Shown piece after piece: positions 29,068 to 38,393 of a DNA stretch of 64,000 nt. The position numbers and the translations under genes were made by a program. The DNA is from CBDHFQ01 sp965262565 (GTDB lineage Bacteria; Bacteroidota; Bacteroidia; J057). Location: NCBI GenBank assembly GCA_965262565.1, contig CBDHFQ010000033.1:1-64000 (forward strand). Direction: 5' to 3'. The notes beneath the pieces were generated by a model, which saw only the letters and a list, made by a program, of their open reading frames with translations, did no database searches and was not told the origin of the DNA. The number at the start of each line of letters is the position of its first letter. Position 1 is the stretch's first letter.

Positions 29068-29889
29068 TTAGATTAAAGCGTTTCTGGTTGTCGATGATAT
29101 ATCGGGATTGATTAATTTTGAAAGTTGCCAGTACATCTCAGCATGATCGCGTTGCATAAATAATGCCAAGTGCTTTCGAATTACTCCTACATCTCCTCTG
29201 ATGGCAGGACCTGTTTGGCTGTTGGTAGGACCTAAATCCAGCGCCTTTCTCAATTGTTCTTTGATCAAAGGATTAAATACGTTAAGATCAAGGTTATCAT
29301 CTGTTAAGCTTTCTTTTTGCGTAATGGTTAATAAAAGATTGAAGAAATTACTTACCATTACGGCTCCCAAGTGCAATTTTAACCTTTGGGAGGAAGAAAT
29401 TTCGTAAATCCAGTTTGACATTAGAGCAGCTATCTTTTTTAACATTTGGTATTTGCTCCCTGATCCTTCCAGAAAAATGGGAACTTCTTTCATAAAGATG
29501 GGAGTGCCTATAGTGAAGGTCTGCATAGGATAAAAAACGGCAGATGCGCCTCTCCACGAGTTAAATATATCAATAGAGGTACTTCCAGAGCAGTGAACGA
29601 TAAGTGAAGAAGAAAGAGGGATGTTCGCTACCACATTTTCAATTTCATCATCAGGAACAGTGAGAAATAATATATCTGTCTCTGAAATAATAGAACTTAA
29701 ATTATCACTAACCTTCAATGTGGAATATGCTTTTTGAAAACGGCTTCGTTTCTCTATGTTACGTGTTATGAGATATAGATTGTTAAATCCACTTTTCACC
29801 ATATTGTAGATTAGACTCCACGCTATATTTCCACCTCCCACAAAAGCTATTTTTTTTGAAAAAAGGGGATCTTCTTGTAATTCTACCAT
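29068..29889 (-). CDS. Rossmann-fold / DUF2520 domain NAD(P)-binding oxidoreductase-like protein
   Basis: The 273-residue protein opens with a nucleotide-binding strand-loop-helix (IAFVGGGNIAWSLIYNM), followed by LFLTVPDDEIENVV and VIHCSGST-like IVHCSGSTSIDI, and YPMQTFT. This layout resembles the N-terminal part of pyrroline-5-carboxylate reductase. The C-terminal DUF2520 half includes LHLGAVMVSNFFNLLL and TGPAIRGDVGVIRKHL, the latter being the most diagnostic DUF2520 feature. Function is not established; a keto/imine reductase role has been proposed on fold grounds. The start ATG lies 26 bases from the 5' end of tRNA-Val on the opposite strand, so their promoters overlap. Confidence 0.88.
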   Translation of the reverse strand: MVELQEDPLFSKKIAFVGGGNIAWSLIYNMVKSGFNNLYLITRNIEKRSRFQKAYSTLKVSDNLSSIISETDILFLTVPDDEIENVVANIPLSSSLIVHCSGSTSIDIFNSWRGASAVFYPMQTFTIGTPIFMKEVPIFLEGSGSKYQMLKKIAALMSNWIYEISSSQRLKLHLGAVMVSNFFNLLLTITQKESLTDDNLDLNVFNPLIKEQLRKALDLGPTNSQTGPAIRGDVGVIRKHLALFMQRDHAEMYWQLSKLINPDISSTTRNALI

Positions 29890-29914
29890 AATACTAGCAA
29901 ATTTGTCGTCATTT

Positions 29915-29989
29915 GGGATGTTAGCTCAGTTGGTTTAGAGCGCCGCCTTGACAGGGCGGAGGTCATTGGTTCGAATCCAATACATCCTA
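29915..29989 (+). tRNA. tRNA-Val (GAC)
   Basis: The 75-nt cloverleaf has acceptor GGGATGT pairing with ACATCCT (one G:U), D-arm with TAGCTCAG, anticodon stem CCGCC/GGCGG with loop TTGACAG (anticodon GAC), and T-arm ATTGG-TTCGAAT-CCAAT. CCA is not encoded. The convergent TonB receptor's stop codon begins just two bases after the 3' end. Confidence 0.95.
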
Positions 29990-29990
29990 C

Positions 29991-31859
29991 TTATCGGTAT
30001 TCATTTCTTTTGGGATAAATCATCCATCGAAATCCTCCACTAATCCATCTACCTGGTAGACGTACAAGATTGGTTTCTTTGAACGGGGTATTTGCTACAT
30101 TGGATATATTGAGAAATATGTGTAGATCCCTGGATTCATACCTGAGCTGAGTATTTAAAATAGCATAATCCTCTAAATTGACCCTATCGAAGTAGCGAAA
30201 AGAAAATTGTTGGATAAATCTTGGGTGATAACGAAAACTGATTCTTCCCGTAAATTGGTGCTGTAAATTTTCTAAAGCATATCTTGAGATACTGGCCTGA
30301 TTCCCTGTGGTAGATGAAATATAAGTATATCCTAAATCCACTCGTTCTATCCATTTATATTGTCCGGAGCCAAATTGAGAAGGCGATAGCACTATATTCC
30401 CATCGATTCCCTGCATATTGACATCAATCAAATTAACCGGCCTCCATTTTGCTAGACTGTCTTCCTTGATCCAATCAATGATTCTGTTTCCATCTCTAAA
30501 AAAATAGCTTAGCTGTCCTAGTATGCCTGAGATTCCTTTCGTTTTTAATCCTAATTCATAGGTAATCGCATATTCTGCATCTAAATCAGGATTACCCTCA
30601 TTCGCAGGATCTTCATAAAACAAATTAGTAAATGTAGGTATCCTGTAAGTATACCCTACATTTCCAAATGCAGCTAAATACTTCTCCAAGGAATATCCTA
30701 CATCGATCCCTGGAAATAAAAAAGTACCAAAATCCGAATAATGACTCAGGTTGATACCTGGAGCGATGAGCAGTCTATGTTGGAAAGCAGATATTTGTTC
30801 ATCCAGAAAAAAGTTAACAACGGATCTTTGTCTGCTTCCCAGGTTATTACTTGACAGCCAAACTCGTTGAACATCCAATCCAGTACCTAAAGAGCCCCAT
30901 TTGTGAGCATAATTAGCATGTACTTCTCCGCCAATAGTATTTCCTATGTGCATATTTCTAAAGAAAGAGGGATCATTGCGAATAAATACATACATATCCT
31001 GATTCCTCCTCCAATAAACTCTCCCTTTCAGTTGTAAGCGATCTCCGACATTCGTTTTATAGTTCGCTGCTATTAAACTGGTTTGAATTTCTTCATATTG
31101 ATCCATAAAATCCGGACTAGCATAAAATCCATTTGCACCGAACTTTCTGCCAGTAAATCCTCCCAAAATAGATAATTGCCCATTTTGTAGGGGAACTGTG
31201 CCCTGGTAAAAGACATTTTGGAGGGTATAATCCGTATTGTAGCGATATCCATCGCTCTCCTCTAATGAATAGGATAAATAATGTCTGAAATTCTTTTGAG
31301 GAAGAGAAGTGGCAGCTTTTATTCCCCACAATCCATTTTCTCCAACAGAAGGTTGTAAAGTGACAAATGTATCCACTGGATTTTTGGTGATAATATTAAT
31401 GGCTCCCGCAAAAGCATTTTGACCATAAATTCGTGCGCTGGGACCTTTGATCACTTCTATACGCTCAATATTCTCGATATCTACGGGAAGGTTAAAATTG
31501 TGATGTCCCGTTTGAGGATCAGTCAGTTTAATACCATTTAATAAAATTAATACCTGGTCGAAGGTACTGCCGCGAATACCTGCATCAGCCTGGATTCCGT
31601 GTACACCCCTTCTTCGAATGTCTAATCCGGCAAAATAATTTAATGCATCAGCAACACTTCTGGCGGGACTTCTTAATAGTTCCTCAGAACGAATGACAAT
31701 CATGTTCCTCGTTTGATCAGATAGAGGAGAACTTCTGCGATCCTCTTCAATAATGATTTCTTCCAATTCCTTGACGTCAAATACATCCTGGGCTGATAGA
31801 AAGTGGGGGAGAAGGGCGAAAAAGTAAAAAAAAATTACTTGAGTAGAGATTTTTTTCAT
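29991..31859 (-). CDS. TonB-dependent outer membrane receptor (BtuB-like)
   Basis: The protein of about 622 residues has a signal peptide (IFFYFFALLPHFLSAQD), a short TonB-box-like segment after it, and a plug domain with SVADALNYFAGLDIRRRG, GIRGSTFDQVLILLNGIKL, ERIEVIKGPSARIYGQNAFAGAINIIT. The rest is a 22-strand barrel ending in an aromatic C-terminus (WMIYPKRNEYR). There is no CarboxypepD_reg domain and no SusD partner, so it is of the vitamin/siderophore type rather than SusC type. The ligand is unknown; no cobalamin riboswitch is visible upstream. An in-frame TTG at 31868 is less likely than ATG at 31859. Confidence 0.92.
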   Translation of the reverse strand: MKKISTQVIFFYFFALLPHFLSAQDVFDVKELEEIIIEEDRRSSPLSDQTRNMIVIRSEELLRSPARSVADALNYFAGLDIRRRGVHGIQADAGIRGSTFDQVLILLNGIKLTDPQTGHHNFNLPVDIENIERIEVIKGPSARIYGQNAFAGAINIITKNPVDTFVTLQPSVGENGLWGIKAATSLPQKNFRHYLSYSLEESDGYRYNTDYTLQNVFYQGTVPLQNGQLSILGGFTGRKFGANGFYASPDFMDQYEEIQTSLIAANYKTNVGDRLQLKGRVYWRRNQDMYVFIRNDPSFFRNMHIGNTIGGEVHANYAHKWGSLGTGLDVQRVWLSSNNLGSRQRSVVNFFLDEQISAFQHRLLIAPGINLSHYSDFGTFLFPGIDVGYSLEKYLAAFGNVGYTYRIPTFTNLFYEDPANEGNPDLDAEYAITYELGLKTKGISGILGQLSYFFRDGNRIIDWIKEDSLAKWRPVNLIDVNMQGIDGNIVLSPSQFGSGQYKWIERVDLGYTYISSTTGNQASISRYALENLQHQFTGRISFRYHPRFIQQFSFRYFDRVNLEDYAILNTQLRYESRDLHIFLNISNVANTPFKETNLVRLPGRWISGGFRWMIYPKRNEYR

Positions 31860-31956
31860 ACTGAGCAAAGTGAAACTCCAAAAGTTGGCAAATATATCGA
31901 AACATTACGGATAAAATAGGGTAATTTACAGGTATATCTGCTGCAAATAATCTTGT

Positions 31957-32823
31957 ATGAAAAAATATTTGTCCCTGGTTAAATTTTCTCACACCATATT
32001 TGCGATGCCCTTCGCTATGGTGGGTCTCTTTTGGGGACTTCATTATTTAGAAGTCAATGGATTAACAAGCCCCAGACCGTGGTGGCAGTTATTAATGCTT
32101 GTAACTTTATGTATGGTGTTTGCCCGAAATGCAGCCATGGCTTTTAACAGATACATTGATAGGGATATAGATGCCCTAAATAATAGAACCCAACAAAGAG
32201 AAATACCCGCAGGAATTTTATCTCCCAGTAATGTTGCTTTATTTACGATGATTAACGCAGGATTATTTATAGCTACTACCTGGTGGATCAATGAATTGTG
32301 TTTTTATCTTTCGCCTGTAGCGTTGTTAGTAATTTTAGGCTACTCACTCACCAAACGATTCACGGTTCTGTGTCATCTTATTCTGGGACTTGGTATTTCT
32401 TTAGCACCTGTAGGAGCGTTTTTAGCAGTCACTGGTAGATTTGAATGGGAACCCATCATTCTTGGTATAGGTGTACTTACCTGGGTAAGTGGGTTTGACA
32501 TCATTTATGCCCTTCAAGATGAGGAATTTGATCGTTCCAATGAACTGAGCAGTTTACCTGCATGGCTTGGAAAGCACAAAGCACTTTTGATATCTACCTT
32601 CTTGCACGTTATCACTGCATCTATGATTCTGTTATTTGGATGGGAGATTCAAGCGGGTATTATTTACTGGATAGGTGCTGGTATTTTTATTCTAATGTTA
32701 ATTTATCAACATAGAATTGTATCTCCTAATGATCTCTCCAAAGTGAATTTAGCATTTTTTACCACTAATGGATTTGCTTCTCTGATATTTGGACTTTTTA
32801 CCATCCTCGAAATGTATTCTTGA
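31957..32823 (+). CDS. UbiA-family polyprenyltransferase (4-hydroxybenzoate/menaquinone type)
   Basis: The 288-residue protein has about eight membrane helices and both Asp-rich motifs of the family: NRYIDRDIDALNNRT (near residue 65) and YALQDEEFDRSNELS (near residue 185), which bind prenyl diphosphate through magnesium. The N-terminal FSHTIFAMPFAMVGL is typical of the short UbiA/MqnP branch. It attaches a polyprenyl chain to an aromatic quinone precursor. In Bacteroidota, which rely on menaquinone, this branch is plausibly the futalosine-pathway prenyltransferase, but no mqn genes adjoin it. The stop TGA at 32821-32823 lies one base before the next gene's ATG. Confidence 0.87.
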   Translation: MKKYLSLVKFSHTIFAMPFAMVGLFWGLHYLEVNGLTSPRPWWQLLMLVTLCMVFARNAAMAFNRYIDRDIDALNNRTQQREIPAGILSPSNVALFTMINAGLFIATTWWINELCFYLSPVALLVILGYSLTKRFTVLCHLILGLGISLAPVGAFLAVTGRFEWEPIILGIGVLTWVSGFDIIYALQDEEFDRSNELSSLPAWLGKHKALLISTFLHVITASMILLFGWEIQAGIIYWIGAGIFILMLIYQHRIVSPNDLSKVNLAFFTTNGFASLIFGLFTILEMYS

Positions 32824-32824
32824 T

Positions 32825-33562
32825 ATGGCTGGATTCCTTACTGCCAATTGGGTAAATTTATTGAATATCACTTTTGCTGTTCCTCCTAGTCTGTTAGTTC
32901 CTCACTTACCAGAAGGATTGCGATTGGATGTGCGACAACAAGAGGCCTTTGCCAGTATTGTAGCGTTTGATTTTAATGATACGAAAGTAAAAGGAATAGC
33001 TATTCCGGGACATATCAATTTCCCAGAGATTAATTTGAGGTTTTATGTAAAATTTAGAGAAAAACGAGGAGTTGTTTTCATTAAAGAATTAGTCCCTAAA
33101 TTTTGTATAGCTTTCGTGGCCAATAGATTATACAATGAGCCTTATCAATCCACTGCTATGACCAGCATTACCGAGCAAACAGAAAACTCATTAAGTATCA
33201 CTCACAAGTTCAATGTTAAAAATAGAGAACACCATATTCGAGCAGTAGCGAACAAAAACAGCCATTACCCTTCAAAAGATAGTTTGGCTTATTATTTCAT
33301 GGAACACGATGTGGGATTTGGTATTACAAAGCGTGGGAAAACATTATGTTATAGAGTTAAGCACCCAAAATGGGAAATTTATGGATTAGAAGGATACGAA
33401 CTGGACATGGATTTTGGATTGATATATGGTAAAGCGTGGGATATACTGAAGGATCTCAATCCGGTATCAGCGATTTTGGCCAAAGGCTCTCGGGTAGAAG
33501 TATTTAATCCACAAAACTTGGCTATATTTGAAAGAAGCTTATATCTTGAAACTAAGGCTTAA
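32825..33562 (+). CDS. DUF2071 (YqjF-like) protein
   Basis: The 245-residue protein starts at ATG 32825 (MAGFLTANWVNLLNITFAVP), one base after the UbiA stop, so the two are translationally coupled. Family features include VPPSLLVPHLPEGLRLD, FASIVAFDFND and FPEINLRFYVKF, the last being the diagnostic F-P-E-x-N-x-R-x-Y-V motif of DUF2071/COG3361. The fold is beta-rich and no enzymatic activity is established. An upstream in-frame ATG at 32789 would overlap ubiA by 35 bases and has no support. Pairing with a prenyltransferase suggests, but does not show, a link to lipid or quinone metabolism. Confidence 0.85.
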   Translation: MAGFLTANWVNLLNITFAVPPSLLVPHLPEGLRLDVRQQEAFASIVAFDFNDTKVKGIAIPGHINFPEINLRFYVKFREKRGVVFIKELVPKFCIAFVANRLYNEPYQSTAMTSITEQTENSLSITHKFNVKNREHHIRAVANKNSHYPSKDSLAYYFMEHDVGFGITKRGKTLCYRVKHPKWEIYGLEGYELDMDFGLIYGKAWDILKDLNPVSAILAKGSRVEVFNPQNLAIFERSLYLETKA

Positions 33563-33565
33563 GGT

Positions 33566-34234
33566 GTGCCTATGATTCCTAATTTAATTCGATTAATAGC
33601 TGCTAGATTTATTATTTCCAATGCTGTTCCTGGCTATTGGAGGATAGTAATAGTAGGTATATGCATCATTGCATTAGCCATGGGTACTACCCCTGAGGCA
33701 TTAAATAATTTACCTTCGGTGTTTCGATTCATTGGCCCAAAAGAAGAGAAACTTAGCATGTCTACCAGGGGATCACAGGAATTAAGCGCAGATAATGTTG
33801 TTTCAATAGGTGCCAGAAAAATAGCTTTAACCTATTCTCCTCGTAAACTGCCTTCAGTAAATTTACCAACGGGAGTAGTAAAGCATACCTTTCAGGAAAA
33901 AATCAATATTGGCAATGGAAATCTTTCGATTCCCTCACAATTTAGTCGTCAGGGAAGTTCGACTGAAGAGGAAGACCTTAGAGGTTCTGTATTATCTACC
34001 GGTTGGACAGTAGCATCTTCTGGTACCTCAAGCGTTCCTCCACCTTCTGGAAAAAGTGAATTGAGAAGATATTATTCAAGAAATAATGCACCCCACCTTA
34101 AAAGATATGTTAATCGAATTGATAAATGGAAAGAAGTTAGCCCTCCCAGAACAGTTCGAAGAATGATACAGCCGAAAGATTCTACGCTCTTTTTGATTCC
34201 TTTACCAGCAAGAGCGACTATAAAAAATGAGTAG
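33566..34234 (+). CDS. Single-pass membrane or secreted protein of unknown function
   Basis: The 222-residue protein has one N-terminal hydrophobic segment (IVIVGICIIALAMG) after a basic start. The long remainder is rich in Ser, Pro and Arg with little predicted structure (SSGTSSVPPPSGKSELRR) and ends in a basic segment (LPARATIKNE). It begins with GTG at 33566 or ATG at 33572, three to nine bases after the DUF2071 stop, so it is likely the third gene of the UbiA-DUF2071 unit. I do not recognise a family. It resembles a membrane-anchored, mostly disordered envelope protein. Confidence 0.6.
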   Translation: MPMIPNLIRLIAARFIISNAVPGYWRIVIVGICIIALAMGTTPEALNNLPSVFRFIGPKEEKLSMSTRGSQELSADNVVSIGARKIALTYSPRKLPSVNLPTGVVKHTFQEKINIGNGNLSIPSQFSRQGSSTEEEDLRGSVLSTGWTVASSGTSSVPPPSGKSELRRYYSRNNAPHLKRYVNRIDKWKEVSPPRTVRRMIQPKDSTLFLIPLPARATIKNE

Positions 34235-34425
34235 AGAATTATTTTCAGCTTACCCGACTTATTCAGCTAGCCATTTAGATAATTCTGTTGGAAAATACAT
34301 GGATTAGCTCAACCTATTTTCTATGTAATTTTCGGCTAATGTATGATATGTAACGTTTCCTACAGCACAACTTTTTTGTTAGCGGATTTTTAGATAATTT
34401 AGATATCATTAACAATTACACCATC

Positions 34426-37404
34426 TTGTTGCCAATGGATAGCCGAATGTATGCATTCAGCCTACTTTGCTTTAGGCTTTTATTTATTTTCCCTTTGATA
34501 CTTAATGGGCAACCTCTCATCTCTACCTTTTCACATTCTCCCAAATCATGGAATGAAGAATCGTGGGTTTTTCATGTCATGGATGAGCTTACATTGGAAC
34601 AAAAAATTGCCCAACTATTTATGGTGTCCATCAATGATATCCAGGGAGGTGATAAGCTGATTAGTGAATTGCAGCCAGGTGGCATAATAATGACGGATGA
34701 TGACTTTGTGGAACAGCTCAACCATCTTCAACATTGGCAAGCGATCTCAAAAATTCCTTTACTGGTGGGACAGAATTCAAGTAGAGGACTGGCATACAAT
34801 TATTTGAGTTCTCTAAAATTTCCTCGCCAAATGACCCTTGGAGCAGTGCAACACGATTCTCTTTTATATGAGGTAGGAAAAGCCTGGGGACGACAACTGA
34901 AACAATTGGGAATCCACATAAATTTTGGTCCATCTTTGGATATTCTACACCATCCATATAATCTCTCTTTACATAACCAATCTTTGGGTCAGAATAAATT
35001 CAATGTGGCCAGGAAAGGAATTTTACTTTTTAAAGGGATGCAAGAGCAGGGGATATTGGCATGCACAAAACATTTTCCAGGAAAAGGGACGTTTTATTCC
35101 GATAAGGATGTCCAAACCCCTTCCAGTTTGCTAAACCTTTCCCAACTGGACTCTATGGATATCTATCCTTTTCAGCAAGTAATTAATGCGGGAATAGCTG
35201 CTTGCATGGTAGGACATGTAAAAATACCTTACGAAGGGTCTGGTCCTTGGGAAATAGCCTCCCTGTCTCCTTATATTGTTATGGATCTACTCAGAGAAAA
35301 ATTAAACTTCAAAGGCTTACTCATTTCAGATGTGTTAAATGATGTATCTCTTAGAAGTAAATATTCGGCTGAAGATTTAGCGTTAAATGCTTTTTTGGCT
35401 GGGCATGATATATTACTTGCTCCAGATGAGTTATCCCTGTCCATAAGTGCGATTAAGAATGCTGTTACCAATGGAATTATCGATAAGTCTGTTTTGGAAG
35501 AAAGGGTTAAAAAAATTCTGGAGACGAAGTATAGGTTGGGATTAACTCACTATCATTCCCCTTACTTATCTTCCTATCAATCTGCATCCTCTTTGGAACA
35601 ATTCAATGTGCTTATAAAGCGTATTTTTGAGTCTTCTATTACAGTTCCAGTTAATCATACTAGAGTTTTGCCATTGAAGAGGTTGAAGTCGAGGAAAATA
35701 GCATATGTACAGATAGGTGGAAGAAGTAGCAATACATTTGACAATACCCTAATGAAGTATGCCTCTGTAGATACTTATTATTTAAGGAAACATTTCAAAG
35801 AAGGGGAGCTACTTGATATTCTTAATAAACTGGATAAATATGACACTTGTATTATCGGTGTGTATGAATTGAATAACATTCCTTTAGAAAGATATGGTAT
35901 TCAGCCATATGCACTTGAATTATGCAAAAGGCTATCCGCTGATAATCGCAAGCAAACCATCCTTACGCTATTTGGAAGTCCATTTTGTCTTCGGTTTTTT
36001 GGCAAAGAGGATGCTATCGTAATGGCTTATGAAGACCATCCATCTTCAGGTAAAGCTGCTGCAGAGGTTATTTTTGGGGGAATACCGATCAGTGGAAAAT
36101 TACCTGTAACAGTTTCGGAGGAATTTCCTGAAGGTGCAGGATTCCAAATGGCTAAAGCTAGTAGGTTTCAAAGAGCTTTTCCCGCAGAGGCTCGAATGAA
36201 TAGTAAAATTCTCAATGAAATAGATTCATTGGTACTTACTTCTATTAAACAAAAAGCAATGCCGGGTTGTGCCGTTCTGGTGGCCAGAGGAAATAAAATT
36301 GTTTATGATAGAGGCTTTGGAACTAAAGATGGAGTGTTCAGGCGAGAAAGAATCGATCCGTTTAAACATACATATGATCTCGCATCGCTTACTAAGGTAA
36401 TGGCAACTACCTTAAGCGTTATGAAGTTAACCGAAGAGAAGAAACTTAATCTGGATGCACCTGTTTCTACTTATTTACCTGAATTTAAAGGGACAAATAA
36501 ATCACATATCACTTCCCGTAGATTATTGCTTCATACTGCGGGTCTTCCAGCTTGGATTCCATTTTTTATTCAGACCTACTCGGATCCAGTGAGAGGAGTT
36601 CATAATCCTGATATTTTGAGTAGAATAAAAAAGCCTGGCTTTTCCACTCAAATATCTTCCTCTTTGTTTGTAGCAGATACTTTTCAGGATACTATGTGGA
36701 AAAAAGTATTAGAAGTACCTACCTCCCGTTCTCATAAAGCACGATATAGCGATCTGGGGATGATCATATTGGGGAAAGTAATTGAGAAAATATCAGGAAA
36801 ATCTTTAGATCAATATGTCGAAGAGGAATTTTATCGTCCTCTTGGCATGAACCATACGTATTTTAATCCTTATCTAAAGGGGAAGCAATCTTTTTGTCCT
36901 CCTACCCAATTGGATATGCAATGGCGGAAAACAAAGGTTCAGGGTTTCGTGCATGATGAAACAGCAGCCTTAATGGGAGGGGTAGCTGGACACGCAGGCT
37001 TGTTTTCAAATGTTTATGATATGTGTAAGCTCTTGATGATGATCAAGGATCAGGGATTTTATGGAAATAAGCAGTTTTTATCTCAAGAAACGATAGCTTA
37101 TTTTACACGTCAGCAGCTGCCATATTATAGAAAGGGATTAGGTTGGGATAAACCAGAATTAAGATTTAGAAGAGAAAAACACGTTTCAACTTATGCTTCA
37201 CCCAGTACTTTTGGACATACAGGCTTTACTGGTACAGCTGTATGGGTAGATCCACATTATGATTTGATTTATATCTTCCTATCAAATAGAACTTATCCCT
37301 CGGTTAATAATACCTATTTTTATGAAAGTGAAATTCGTAAAAAAGTAATGGATAAGATTTACGAATCAATTGCATTATTCGAATATCAACAAGAGGGGCC
37401 TTAA
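34426..37404 (+). CDS. GH3 (NagZ-like) domain fused to beta-lactamase/serine hydrolase domain
   Basis: The 992-residue secreted protein has a signal peptide (LLFIFPLILNGQP), a GH3 N-terminal barrel (about 45-370), a GH3 C-terminal-like sandwich (about 400-590) and a penicillin-binding/beta-lactamase-fold domain (about 600-980). The last has S-L-T-K (near 655), Y-S-D (near 773) and H-T-G (near 930), the full SxxK/YxN-like/HTG set. The GH3 half retains KHFPG and ISD (the nucleophile position). The usual KHFPGHG-DSH loop instead reads KHFPGKG...SDKD, GQDAE reads GQNSS, and RSFGED reads QSLGQN. The GH3 part may therefore be inactive or altered. The expected role is periplasmic peptidoglycan recycling or remodelling. 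Confidence 0.9.
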   Translation: MLPMDSRMYAFSLLCFRLLFIFPLILNGQPLISTFSHSPKSWNEESWVFHVMDELTLEQKIAQLFMVSINDIQGGDKLISELQPGGIIMTDDDFVEQLNHLQHWQAISKIPLLVGQNSSRGLAYNYLSSLKFPRQMTLGAVQHDSLLYEVGKAWGRQLKQLGIHINFGPSLDILHHPYNLSLHNQSLGQNKFNVARKGILLFKGMQEQGILACTKHFPGKGTFYSDKDVQTPSSLLNLSQLDSMDIYPFQQVINAGIAACMVGHVKIPYEGSGPWEIASLSPYIVMDLLREKLNFKGLLISDVLNDVSLRSKYSAEDLALNAFLAGHDILLAPDELSLSISAIKNAVTNGIIDKSVLEERVKKILETKYRLGLTHYHSPYLSSYQSASSLEQFNVLIKRIFESSITVPVNHTRVLPLKRLKSRKIAYVQIGGRSSNTFDNTLMKYASVDTYYLRKHFKEGELLDILNKLDKYDTCIIGVYELNNIPLERYGIQPYALELCKRLSADNRKQTILTLFGSPFCLRFFGKEDAIVMAYEDHPSSGKAAAEVIFGGIPISGKLPVTVSEEFPEGAGFQMAKASRFQRAFPAEARMNSKILNEIDSLVLTSIKQKAMPGCAVLVARGNKIVYDRGFGTKDGVFRRERIDPFKHTYDLASLTKVMATTLSVMKLTEEKKLNLDAPVSTYLPEFKGTNKSHITSRRLLLHTAGLPAWIPFFIQTYSDPVRGVHNPDILSRIKKPGFSTQISSSLFVADTFQDTMWKKVLEVPTSRSHKARYSDLGMIILGKVIEKISGKSLDQYVEEEFYRPLGMNHTYFNPYLKGKQSFCPPTQLDMQWRKTKVQGFVHDETAALMGGVAGHAGLFSNVYDMCKLLMMIKDQGFYGNKQFLSQETIAYFTRQQLPYYRKGLGWDKPELRFRREKHVSTYASPSTFGHTGFTGTAVWVDPHYDLIYIFLSNRTYPSVNNTYFYESEIRKKVMDKIYESIALFEYQQEGP

Positions 37405-37427
37405 TATTTTTTATTATTAGAATGAAA

Positions 37428-37470
37428 GTGAGCTACACCTATGATTAGACATAGCTCGCATATATTTTTT
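37428..37470 (+). terminator. Candidate terminator after the GH3 fusion gene
   Basis: GTGAGCTA (37428-37435) pairs with TAGCTCGC (37452-37459, one G:U), followed by ATATATTTTTT. It lies between convergent genes. Confidence 0.5.
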
Positions 37471-37550
37471 GATCAAAGATGATGTACTAACAAATCTTTA
37501 ATCATCTGATAGATTTGGATATACGTTACTTTAATAGTAAAAAAGCCTTG

Positions 37551-38237
37551 TTAATTATTTCTCTTATTATAGATGCTGAGATAGTACAATAAGTACGCTA
37601 GAGAAGTTAAAGCTGCTACTACATATGTCATGGCTGCCCAGTGCAAGCCTTTTTTCGCTTGTTCCAGCTCCTGACCACTGGTGAGTCTGGATGTTTCCAA
37701 CCAGGCTAGCGCTCTTTTACTCGCATCAAATTCTACTGGAAGTGTAATCATACTAAATATAGTACTAAATGCAAAAAGGATGATTCCAGCTAGTAATATT
37801 TGAGGAATAGCTGCTACCACGAGTCCCGCCATAATTATGATAGGTGCTAATCGTGATGCAAAACTTACTATCGGAACAATTCCTGAACGAAATTGAAGAA
37901 AAGAATATTGAGTAGCATGTTGAACAGCATGTCCTACTTCATGTGCCGCTACTGCAGCTGCTGTAACACTTCTTTGACTGTAAACACTCTCACTTAGATT
38001 TACAGTTCTTTTGGCAGGATTATAATGGTCGGTTAATTGACCTCCTGTAGATATAACACTTACATCATAAATCCCGTGATCATGCAACATTTTTTCAGCT
38101 ACTTCTTTTCCACTTAATCCTGAGGAAAGACGTATTTGGGATAGTTTTTTCATAGTGGATAACATTCTGTTTCTCACGAATCCACTTAATAGAGCTGCAC
38201 CTACTCCTACTATAATGTAAATCGGATCGAAATACAT
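37551..38237 (-). CDS. Membrane zinc metallopeptidase, YugP-like (Zn_peptidase_2)
   Basis: The 228-residue protein has an N-terminal membrane segment (IIVGVGAALLSGFV), the zinc motif HEVGHAVQH at residues 99-107, a preceding TDHYNPAKRTVNLSESVY segment diagnostic of the family, and further hydrophobic segments at 120-170 and the C-terminus. The two His and the Glu of HExxH are present, so it should be an active membrane-bound zincin. Substrate is unknown. It is monocistronic, convergent with the GH3 fusion gene and divergent from the next hypothetical gene. The length matches the family (about 225-235). Confidence 0.9.
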   Translation of the reverse strand: MYFDPIYIIVGVGAALLSGFVRNRMLSTMKKLSQIRLSSGLSGKEVAEKMLHDHGIYDVSVISTGGQLTDHYNPAKRTVNLSESVYSQRSVTAAAVAAHEVGHAVQHATQYSFLQFRSGIVPIVSFASRLAPIIIMAGLVVAAIPQILLAGIILFAFSTIFSMITLPVEFDASKRALAWLETSRLTSGQELEQAKKGLHWAAMTYVVAALTSLAYLLYYLSIYNKRNN

Positions 38238-38393
38238 AAAAAATTTATTTGTTTATTTAAATTAATAGAATTTACGATTATATAGACGACATTGCATCTA
38301 CTATGTTTAAAATTTATACATTTCTTCTCATACATTTTTTTGCATTAACTTTACATTCAATTATATTTTGAAAAAAGGCCAATTTTTTCTCAT

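Noticed and set aside
31860..31956. Cobalamin riboswitch before the BtuB-like receptor
   Set aside because: The short divergent gap of under 100 bases cannot hold one and shows no B12-box-like sequence.
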